From Gnetum montanum (lineage: Eukaryota > Streptophyta > Gnetopsida > Gnetales > Gnetaceae), in assembly GCA_015680685.1 (NCBI GenBank), contig MNCI01009017.1, forward strand, positions 1,056,539-1,120,538: 64,000 nucleotides of DNA. The letters are read 5' to 3'. Numbering within the stretch: the stretch's first letter is position 1; each line of letters begins with the position of its first letter. Below, in pieces: positions 39,001 through 51,000 of this stretch. The notes under the pieces were generated by a model. It saw only the letters and a program-made list of their open reading frames with translations, ran no database searches and had not been told where the DNA came from. Made by a program: the position numbers and the translations under genes.

Positions 39001-42000
39001 TTTCTTCAGCCACATGTGGTTGAATCTAAATAGTGCTAGGGTAGCCCTATCTGTGCACCAAAAGGAACAAAGAAGGGCTTTGTGATTGGAAGCTCCACTC
39101 ATGCCTAGTGATAGAAACTCCACAGGTGAGAAAAAGATCCACACTAACCTAAACCCTATCAATCCTAGAAGGGATCCACTCTATCCCTTTCCTTCTGTTG
39201 CTCCAAGTGAAATGGTAGCCTTTGATGTCAACATCCACCATAAGCTATAAATAAAGTGCAAGAATTGCCAACATACCAAAGCTATAAATAAAGTGCAAGA
39301 ATTGCCAACTACCCAGAGGCTCAAAGGAGTCCCTGCCAATCTTTTCCCACACATACAATCATTGATTGAAGTTCCGAACTAGGACCCAAGCTTTCAGATT
39401 TGGGATCTAGGCTACAATCCTATGAAATTCCTAAAGACAATCACCCTAGTCTTGAGGCCCATAAAATTTTGTGAGCCAAAGGCCCTACGGTGGCAAAAAG
39501 GTGGTAATACTCCAATTTGAGGCATTGATGAGGTCCATCAAATAGACACAAGGCCCCTCGCACTCCCTCGGTAGTCCACAAATAAAGGTGTCCACCCTTG
39601 CCAATGCAACACATCCCTTTGTGCAGCCTAAAGCTTACTCTCCTAGAGACAAACCATATTGTAGTCCCCCATGCACACCAATTCCTTCAAGGTACATTTT
39701 TTTTATAAGGAGAGCACCCTATTCCCTATAATTTCAAGAGAAGATCTTCATGGTCTACTAGTAGACTGTTTCTTATAGACCCCTTTGAGGGTCCCTAAGT
39801 CAATATTTTGTTGGGTTTTCTTTATGCAAGCTTCTTGCAAGGTTGGTCTCTATGGTCCCATTACCTATGACCTCATGACGAAACCTTGTTCCTCCTCCTT
39901 TAGAATCTTCAATGCAACTAGTTCCATTGGGGGCATGAAAGACCCCTTAACAGCTAAGACCCAATTTCCCAATAGTGGAAGCTCAACCACAGAACAAGGA
40001 GGTGTAACTGGAGAGAGGAGAAATGGCTCCCAGAGATTGGAGAAGAAAAGCTTGACCTCTCAACTATGAGCATCGCGTGGGGGGGGGNGGGTAGTAGTAG
40101 TAAGGGGGAGGGAGGGGGGGCAGGAGGGGCTTGGTGAAACCCTTCCTTTCTTCCCCACTAGTTGCCAATCAACCTTTGTCGGCCTTGGCTTGAGTTTGGG
40201 TGCCCAAGGGCACACTCTACAATCATTCATGGCATGGTTCCCTTTACCACAAATCTCACACGCAGCGAAGCGAAAGAACCAGCCTCTAGGGGGATGAAGC
40301 TACATCCACTAGAACATTCTCATACTCCACACTCAACATTTCCTCCCTAGAAGGGGAGGCATGGTGAACCTCACACAAGAGATCTACAATAGAGAGAGAC
40401 CTCCATATACAAAACCTTGTGAACCCAATGCACTCCTTCAATGCAGTAAACTTGTCAAACATTATGAACTCCCTAAGGAAGCCTGTGATAGCATGCAAGA
40501 ACTCTTCCGTCCACAACTCCCATAGAATCTCAAAAACCCTAACCCACAAACAACCCAGAATCCTAATGGACCCTCGGCTACCAATGGGTTAGGGCAAGGC
40601 CCCGAACACCAAACAACCACAAACTCCACAATAAATCGCAATCCCAATTCTCATTCTAGAAGAAAAAGAGTAAGAGGTCACCGGTTAGGAATCAAATCTC
40701 CACCTTCCACACACCCCAAGAAGTAACCACCCATAGCTTGATAAAATTCAGCCAAGGACAAGCACCTACAAAAACAAACTTCCCGATGAGGCTCAACCTC
40801 ATCATTTGAAAACACTCCAACATAGCTCCATGCATCTACAGACAAAGTTTCCCCAAGGTGTAAGAGACGACATCAATACCCCCCAAACTAGGGTGCCAAC
40901 CGTTTGCATCCAGTGGAACCTAATCCCCCACCCCCCTCAACAAAGACCCAGGCTATCTCCCTCCACTCCTACGACCTTCATGCCCTCAACACCAATACCA
41001 TCAAAATCAACTCCATAGCCCTCCAACCCTCTAAAATGGCCCCCAAAGTTGCTGCTTGCATTTCTTCCCTTGGTCTTCACAATTCCAAAACCCTCACCAA
41101 CGTCATTGCCACCACCACTGCTACTCTCGCTTCCTCCAACCATATTGCTTGAAGCCTTTTTCACACCCATCCATACCACTTTTCCTTGATCACATGCTTC
41201 TTTTACCTTTTTCCACTTTTCAATTTTCTTCACAACCTTGTTTTGTGTCAAATCTTCATCTAATCGTTACTTTCTCCCTTGAGAATCCAATGATTATCCA
41301 AAATATTTTTCTTTGCTTAAGCATGTTTAATCTTGATGATAATATGATTAGGAATGTCTTCTTTGTTAGCTCTCCTAGTTGCCTCCATGATGACAGGCTT
41401 AACTTTGAATTTTTTCTTTCAGAAATTTTTGAATTTTTGCAAACAATTTCTCATTCTCCCTTGCAGGAAGCCCCACTCATTAAAGGTCTAATTATTTTTC
41501 ACTTTTCTTCTTCTATTAAAGTTTCAAATATCTCTAAATTAACATCAAGCAACATGCCTTTATTATGCAATTTTCTCCTATGAAGAAAATTGAGATTTTG
41601 GCATCTAACTCATCCAAATTAAGCAGATAAAAGAAATTTAGTAAAAGATAATGAAATTTTGGATAGGTGGAAAATTTATTTTCAAGAATTATTAAATGAA
41701 GAATTTTCAAGGGAAAACATCCAAGAAGAAGAGATTTTGGCATCTAACTCATCCAAATTAAGCAAATAAAAGAATTTTAGTAAAAGACAACAAAATTTTG
41801 GATAGGTGGAAAATTTATTTTCAAGAATTTTCAAGGGAAAACATCCAAGAATAAGAACCAAATGTTAGTTTGATTAATGAATTTTCCTTCTTTGAGGTGA
41901 AGACAACCTTATCAAAGATGAAAAATGAAAAAACTACTAGACCAGTTACAATTCCTATAGAAGCTTGGAAAGCACTGGGAGATACAGGAGTTTCATGTTG

Positions 42001-45000
42001 GACACAATTAGTTAACAAAATTTTGAACAATAAAGAAATGCCCAACAATTGGAAACAAAGCATTGTTGTTCCCATCTATAAAAATAAAGGAGATGTGCAA
42101 AATTGTGCAAACTATAGAGGGATCAAGCTAATGAGTCATACTATGAAGCTTTGGGAGAGAGTCATAGAGTAGCAACTCAAACTTGAATCAACAACATCAA
42201 AAACTCAATTTGGATTTATGCCAAAGAGATCTACTATAGGGATTATTTTCTTCATATGGCAATTCATGGAGAAATTCAGAAACCATAGAGAAAATCTACG
42301 TATGATCTTCATTGACTTGGAAAAAGCATATGATAAGAGTAACTCAAGATATTATTTGGTGGGCCTTGTCAAGGAAAAACATCCTTGATAAACATATTAA
42401 AGTGATTCAAGACATATATAAAAGAGCTACCACTAAATTAGAATAGCTTGTGGAACCACATCTAATTTTCTAGTCATAATACGTCTATATCAAGGCACTA
42501 CGCTTAGCCCATGCTTATTTCCATGATTATGAATGAATTAATAAAGGAAATACAAGATGAAATCCCTTAATGTATGCTATTTGTAGATGATATTGTGCTG
42601 GTGGATATAGCTACAAAAAATATTGCTTTTAAAATGTAGAAGAATAGACATGTTCTAGAATCAAAAAGCTTAAAAATAGTAGAAGTAAGATAGAATATAT
42701 GGAATGCAATTTCAATAATAGCATAAACAACAGTGAAATAGAAGTAACTATTAAAAGCCAAAAAAGTCTCTCATTGCAACCAATTCCACTACCTAAGATC
42801 AATACTTCAATCAAATGATGAAATTGATAAAGATGTAAGAAATAGGATTGACGCAGGATGGTCAAAATGGAGATAGGCTACTAACATTCTATGTAATAAA
42901 AGAATCTCAATAAAATTAAAGGGAAAATATTATAGGATAGCAATCAAACCTGCTATCTTAACAAGTGCTGAATGTTTGGCAATGCAAAAGAGGCATGAAC
43001 AACAAATCAGCATGGTAGAAATATGAATGCTTAGATGAATGTTGAATATTACCAAAAGAGATAAACTGCACAATACATATATTAGAGGAAGACTTGGAGT
43101 GGCTTCTATTTTAGATAAGTTACAAGAATGGCATCTTAGATGGTTTGGACATGTGTAAAGAACATCAAATAATGAAACTATAAAAAAAGGTTGCTACATC
43201 ACTGTTCCAAAAAAGCCACTAAAAGGAATACCAAAAAAGATATGGCAGAAAATGACTAAAGATAATCTCAACAAATTACAAATAAACAAAGCTCTAGCTC
43301 TACATGGAGGCAAATGACAAAAAGGAACTCATGTAGCCAAACCCATTTTGTTGAAACAAGACTAGGATGATTACGATGATCCTTTTGTTGCTCCCCCATT
43401 TTCTGCAGAAATTTCTGGTGTTGGTGCTCTATAATATTTGGAAGCATCTTCATAAAATTCTCAATGACACAATCCATGTGCCACATTCTTTATGCCAAGG
43501 CCTCCAACTCCTTAACCTTATTTTGCAAGATTTTAATCTCCTTGGTCCCTTGCCCCCCATTCTAACTTACAAATAGTCATGGATTCCATTTCAAAAGATC
43601 TTGGCCAATGACCACTCCAATGAAATAATGAATCCACTATCTCAATCTTTTTTTCCTTTGACATAAGGAAGTCACTGGATTTGTTTAATAGTCTATCTAG
43701 AAAAGCCTCAATTCACTCTTTGAAAATCCAAGCAACTACAAATCCTTTAAAAACCACTAGGATTGTGTTATGACTGAAGTTGTGCAGACTTGGATTTACT
43801 CAAAAAGTAAGTCAACTAATCAAAACATTGTGAATTGCCAACAAGAGACAATAGTCAATTAGAAACCTATAGATGGCTCACTAAAGGTGATGGGTTAAGG
43901 CATTGTTGTATCACCAATCATTGGTATGATTGTGCACAACAACATGCATCAATGAAGTAGACATTGGGATACTAAAAAATCTGGGTAATGACACATGCAC
44001 CATTGGTTTGAATTTGCATTGTGGTTGCTCATATGGGGTTACCCATTTGCAAAGTTGTCAATGTTCCAACTATTGGTCAATTTGTTGTTGTTTTTGTTGT
44101 GTGTTTTTATTATTTCTTTTTATTGTTGCAGAACATCTAGGCTACTTGCAATAACCTTAAGAAAGAGCCTATTGCAAATCAACTTGATACCTAGCTAGAT
44201 GTCAGATGAAGATGAGTGCCATGGACAAGGTAGCATGGGAGCAAAAGAAGCAGCAGTTGAGGCAAGTGAGGCAGGTCGGCAAGCAGAGCGGCCAAGTAGA
44301 TAGAGCAAGCAAATAGGCCAGTGGTCATAGTAGACCATGCGGAGTAGGAGGTGTAGCTAAGCTGAGTGGAGTGGGCCAAGTGACTAGTTGGATGTTTGGA
44401 GTAGGCAGAGCAAGTGAAGCGACCAAAGCTGATGTACAAACTAGTGAGGATTGATCAACAAGCCATTTTCTTTTTTGTTTTTTTCCTTATTTTTTGGCTA
44501 TTTTCCCCATTTTTTCTCCTTTCTCACCATTTTCTCTCGTTTTTGTTATTTTCTTGTGATTCTTATCATTTCTTCTTGTTTTCTCTCATTTTTTGACATT
44601 TTCTCTCATTATCCTCGCCCTTGCATCATTTGCTCTTATTTTCTCACTTCGCCCTACTTTGTCTCATTTTTTTATGTTTTCTCAATTTTTGTAATGTTCT
44701 AACATTTCTTGCTCTTTCTTCCCATTTTCTCTTGTTATTGCATCACTTTCTCTCATTTCCTCCCATTTTCTCCTATTTTTTAATGTTTTCTCTTGTTTTT
44801 GTAGCTCTTTTTTCATCATCGTTCATCCAAGCAACCAAATTATTGTCATTTCTCCCTACCAATAAACATTTAAAGCTAGATTTCATAGTATATTTCATCA
44901 GTGCACTCTTATTTCTAGTGGTAATATGCATTTTACTTGTCCAAGCCAAGTATCTCATACCTTAGTCATGGGGGAGCGGCACAAAGCCATGTATGAGTTT

Positions 45001-48000
45001 TTGAAAATTTTCCTATCGCATTTTGCACACCCACATGAGTTAGAACTTTGGCTATGATAATGTTTCACATGTTGCCCTTGGGTTTTATGTTTTCCATCAT
45101 TCCTATTGGCATTTGTTTGCTTTGGATGTGTAGAATCCTAGGAAACTTACATAATTTTTTAGCATTTTTTATATTTAATCATGCTCTAGTGATTGCATTC
45201 CTAGTGTCAAAGGCCTACACATCCTAAACTTGAGGAATCTCGAGCCTCAATAGTGGGATTGGCAAAAGAAAAAGGTCCATCCAACCCACCAATTGAACCT
45301 GATCTAACTAAACCTCCTTAACCAAGAAGATTCGAAGGCCACCAATCTCATTCCAAAGAACCAAGTCAAGGGTGTGCACAACAATAATTGCCAAGAGAGA
45401 AGCACAGGAACTAATTGTGTTCAATGATTGCTTTCCTAATGCCAAAGGCCTACACCTCATGAACTTGAGGAATCTAAAGCCTCAATAGTGAGACAAGCAA
45501 ATGGACAAGGTCCATCCAAACCACTAGTTCAACCTGATCTAGCTGAGCCTCCTTAAACAAGATCCAAAGGCCACCAATCTTGTTCCCAAGAAACAAGTTG
45601 GGGATATGCACAACAACAACCACCAAGAGAGAAGCCGAATAATCCACTAGCATATCCTATTGATCAAGAGGACATCCAAGGAATTATTGGAATTCATGCA
45701 AGCAAGTTGGTACCATAAGCAATTCAAATGCGAGGACAAGAAACTACATTGGATGCTACTATGAAAGCAAGGATTGATGCGGGAAGAGAGTAGGATTATG
45801 CAAGCAAGAGTGATGAGCTTACAAGAACAACCCCAAAGATTTTAGCTATTCATTGTTGAATATCTAGCATAACCTCAATACACATTAGGTGTGCTAGGAG
45901 TTTTTTCTGCCACAACTACCACCTCTTAGCACTTCTTCTTGAGGTGGCAAGCCTATGTCTTTTCCTATGTCATAGTTTGTTGTAACTCCTCCATGTCAAC
46001 TAAAAGTCAAACGATGTCTAGTCCAAGTTTTATTGTTGTAAGCTAAGGGACTAGCTTAATTAATCATTGGGAAATGATGAGACATCCAATGGAAATTTTA
46101 TATTCCTTTGTAAGTTTGAATGCATAGAACTTTTTGTATGCACTTAAAGTTATAGTCGAGGCTCTTTTCAAAGAGTGATGGCCTATCCCTAGCGACACCT
46201 ACCTAGTGATGTACCCCTAATGGCACATCCCTAGTGTAGCCACCATGGTGTCAATTAACCACTTTCCTTTCAAGTTCAAATCATATAAATATCCAGGGAG
46301 GAAAGCCCAATATCATCTTTCATTTTTTACTTTTCCTTTGCATTTTTTGGGTGAAGTGAGGGACCACCACTTGAAGGGATGGTAAGGTACTTATTTCTCA
46401 AGTCATAAGACCTAGGTTTGAGCCTAGACATAGCCACTTGAAAGATGTTAGGCTTTTGCTCATCCACCAACCCTTCTAAAACCCCACCTTGGCAAGATAT
46501 GCATTGAACCTTTGGGTGATGATCCTTTAGCCAACCCCATTTTGTTGGGACAAGGCTAGGATGATGATGATGATTTTTAAGGTGAAGCACTTCTCTTCTC
46601 CTTTGGGTAAGTGTGTAATTTATTTTTGTTGTGTGTTTTGAGTTGTCACTTCACCATGTAGCAAGACTTTGTCACAGTGTTGTCATGCTTTCATAGGTAG
46701 GACCATTTGGTCAATGCGAAGTCAAGTGTTTACATAATGAATAAAGCTTCTTAATTTCGTTTAATTTTCTAACTGTGTTGTATTGAACTTGACGATGATA
46801 TTGCATTGAAATTATTTATTAGATTAAAAAGTTATAATTAAATTAATTCTCTTAAATAGATTAGAGTAGTTGTGTGAAGCTTGCAATAATTTGACCTTGC
46901 CTTGAAATTATATATTAGATTAAAAAGTTATAATTAAATTAATTCTCTTAAATAGATTAGAGTAGTTGTGTGAAGCTTGCAATGATTTGACCTTGCCTGA
47001 GGAGGTGATACTTGTCCGAAATGGTGTTGGACAAATAAGGGTATGACCAAGGATATTTTATCACTCTTGTTTATGTGTGACATGCATATCCCATAAGGGG
47101 TTGTGACATGAATTTTGTATGTGTGATTTCTAGGTTGCACCTATCCTACAAGTAATTGTAATGCAAGGGTGTGTTTCATTTCTCTTCCATATGCAAACAT
47201 TGCCTCTGCCCCACAAGGGATTGCAACGAGATTTAATTATTATTTTATTCTTTATATTTATAAAATACATAAAATTATTAAAACTATAAAAACTATCATT
47301 TCCTTAGCACAGCAACATGGATTTCTTCACTTGTATTATATGTACTATAACATTTTCATTTATTGAATGTAATGGTGTACACAATTAAACTTTGCAATTC
47401 ACATTCTCATTGCCTTCGATGTTTATAACCAGTTCGTTATGCAAACAGTTGATAGACCTCTTGGGGTCTTTGACAAGGGGCCCTATCAAAGGTTCATTAA
47501 TCCTCTTCTGCTTCTTTTAACATTGCTCTCTTTCCTATATTTTTTTGAACACAAACAAATAAGACAACTTATAACTCCTAAACATAAAGAACCCAGATAA
47601 GAACATTAAAGACTTCTAAACCTTCTATGATTTCTGCCTTCTATCTCATGACTTCAACTCAACTTGGAAACAAACACACACACACATCACCAAGGAACAT
47701 GAAGGAGAGATTAACACAATCACCCTATAGTCAACAAGCACTTGCTAGGCATGGATTACCGTTCTCTCTAAGTATTGTTACCATTAGCATTGTTGGTTTT
47801 CTGATGCAAACTCAAATTAATTATTTTCTTCACATTCCAAAAAAAATTAGGATGTGACATATTACATTTTTAAATAAGTAAATAACCATCTAATTGATGG
47901 TGACATTGAAGAGAGTGTCTTCATTACAAAAACTATAGACACTAGGGCCTAATGGTTTTCTGGTGGATTTTTATCGGAAATATTGGAATGTTGTAAACAT

Positions 48001-51000
48001 AGTTCTACATAGCATATCTAATCACATGTTCCCTTTCCAGTTAAAAGATTTTGAATTGCTGATCATTCGTATAACATTATCAAAACACATTGAATTGAAT
48101 AGTTATAAACCTTAAAAATTAAAGATCCTGTATTCTATTATTCTATAACTTCCAAGATCACCAAACTCACTGGAATTATTAGAACAATTTGAAATCATGA
48201 TTCTCGACTGATTCAGAGTGGCATGTGTAGAATTGTAATCTAGAATTCTAATCCGCTCTTGAAACCTATGGTTGTATGAATGGATATACAAGATATGGAA
48301 CCTGAGTTTCACGCTATGAAGACAAATATTAGATCAAATTATTCTAATTCATTAAGTTTCTCACTTTCCATCAAATTAAAACAAAGGTTTACTCAAGCTT
48401 AAAATTGACGTCAGTAATACGTGATCATATTTCATGGATATTTTTGAATGTAATGTTACATAAATTTGGATTTTCAGTTCATTGGTGTTTGATGGTCAAA
48501 GAACATTATGCCAACCCTTCTAAATGTTAATTTTAACACAATGGGTGGTGAAAAGTAAATCCTATAATATCTTCTCTTTTCTTTATTGTTGTTGAAGCTC
48601 TAGAATGCTTAATTAAAAGGAAAGCTCACAAAAGAGAAATTAAAATAATCACACCAGCTTATAATTTACCCAAATTCAAACATATTTTCTTATGCTATGT
48701 CATTCTTCCTAAAAGCAGAAGAAATACACATCCAAAATTTTAAAGAGGTGTTGAATGGTTTTTCCCATTTCTCTGGATTGTTCCTTTCTATCGTTTGGAT
48801 ATACAAGAACAAAACATGTAATAATTAAGGATCTATACCTTCACCATAATACATATCTTCAAAGGTACTGATGGCTATCTCTGGGGTTCCCGATTTCGCC
48901 TACATACAATACTAAAATAAAAGTTATATTCACTTCAGACAGCCTATTGTGGTAAGAAAAACCTCTTGATAGTAAATGAAGGTCCATCCAAAATTTTATT
49001 GAGCATCTAATCAGTACAAAAAGTTGTGAGAGGAAGAGAGAGCTACAGAGAGAAATTGTTCAAAAATCAAAAATATATTTCACTATTCTACAAATATGTA
49101 GCACAAACATTGATAATGTTTCTTGTATTTTAGTTTCTCCAGCTCTTTGGTACCCAAAAAATTTTATAAATGTTTGTTATAATTTTGGTGAAGAGGCCAA
49201 CTACCAGTCCTGTCCAAGAGAGTCCTTCTTGGTCATGGTAAAATAATTTTAAGGTGTTCGCCTAATGGTATGGGTCTTGGCCTGGTAACCACACATCACA
49301 GGTTCGATTATACTAGGTAGCACTAAGTTATAAACTTCTATAAATCTTAGGGTACACCTATGTTTCAATTATTTCGGGTTCCAACACCCCCATGGTAAAA
49401 TAATTTTATCATCATAACAGAAAAGGGAAACTCTCTTGGTCACGTTTTTTTCTCTCCTCATAATAGTTAAAGAAGAGCTTTATGTCCAAGAGGCCAACTA
49501 CCAGTTTGCTGGACTTTGACATGGTAAATAAATAACTATCATCATAACACTGGAATAAAAGATGAACCTTTTCATGGGAATTATTATTTTGGCTGGGGGT
49601 TTTGCCAAGAGGCCAACTACTTTTTAACCTGGACTTTGTCCTTGGAAAATCAATTCTTGATGAATCAATTTCAGATTTTTTAATTTAAAAAGTATATAAT
49701 ATTCTCTCGACCACATAATAGATATGTATCATAAATATATAGCTAAACTAGTTACTAATTTCCATGAGCAAAACTAGAATTTTACTGGATTTTGGAACTA
49801 TGGTTGTCTTAAGAGTCTAAATTATGATTATTGCATGAACAGTGGTTATCTGTAATAAGGAAGATTGTTAATGGGAACCAATGCAAAAATTTTATTAATT
49901 AAATAATATCAAAAATTACATTACATCATAGCCAAGAGCTACTTTCAGACATTCGTATACAAGGAAAGAGGGATAGAGCATGGTACACTATTCCAATGAC
50001 ATAAATTGATATAAATATTGAAGTAAAAAATAATGAGAAGCTAGATTCTTCAATCTTCAAGAAGGTATTTAAAGTACAACGTTACTGTAAAGATGCAGTT
50101 TAATTTTATAAGAAAATTGCATCTCCAACTCTCTATTGGAGACCATATCACATTTATGTTTGCATATAATGAATAAAGTTTCAAACCTTAATAAAGTTCT
50201 ATAAAATAGCCAGTTCATCTATACATGTTTCTTGCAAATAAATAGAAAGCCTTAATGGAGGACCAAATTTTGATAATATTTAAATAGATAAACACCAATC
50301 CAATATCTGCAGAGATATGAGCAATGCAACATGAGAACTTAAGATTTTTCTGTTAGTTGCAGAAATAACTGTCAATAAGTTGATGTGGAAGGCATCTTTT
50401 TTCTTATTATTGTGGCAGTCAAATAGCAATCAAAATTGTAGCCATAAAATGTTCGTGGTGTCGGCAATTATATAGTTTTGGTAGTTCCAAATTATTGGTG
50501 GTGTTAGCAATTACAAAGTTCTAGTATTAAAGGCATGGTCATAGGAGTTATGATATCTTTAATACCAAAGTTGGTTACAAAGTTGGTTATTTGTTTCTTA
50601 TTTCCCATGAGAATTTGGTTCACTTTACCAACTAAAATTGGTTTCTTTTGGGCAAAAATTTTCAGATTCATCTATTGCCATAGACCATAATAAATGTTGG
50701 GTGGATCATTTTTTGTGAGATGCTAATTTGGGTCTATTAATTGGTGACCATCCTTGTTATTGGAGTCTTGATAACCGATTTTGATGTCAATCTTGGCTTT
50801 CGGCCTACCCATGGTTGTGGGTGGACATGAGAGGCATCTTTTTTAAGACCATGTCTCACCTTTTCACGTTAACCCTGTCAAATGTTCGGTAGGACCAAGA
50901 CTTTCAGGTGCAGGAGGGACATGCTGATGATGGAAAGATTCAACACTGATCATATACTTCTCTGGTATTATTTCAAGAGATTTATGTGGCATGATTAAGA

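Larger units (their letters stand above)
34958..41268 (-). mobile_element. LINE D, near full-length J-domain LINE
   Basis: Minus strand, 6.3 kb. Order: ORF1 with intact zinc knuckle (41.25-40.1 kb), endonuclease (about 39.9-38.9), RT (38.5-37.6), zf-RVT (about 37.1-36.7), extension domain (36.7-36.2), coiled coil (35.96-35.64), J-like domain (35.53-35.30), then a poly(A) tail at 34956-34962. Near-identical ends ACTTCTCCCTT (34947-34957) and ACTTTCTCCCTT (41269-41280) suggest a target duplication. It exceeds LINE B by about 1.6 kb, the size of the extension. Confidence 0.8.

Noticed and set aside
44414-44965. Several hydrophobic open frames as membrane proteins
   Set aside because: Produced by T-rich low-complexity repeat; both strands and the other copy give similar artefacts.
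49262-49320. tRNA gene
   Set aside because: A- and B-box-like motifs are present but no cloverleaf closes, and it lies inside a SINE with target duplications.
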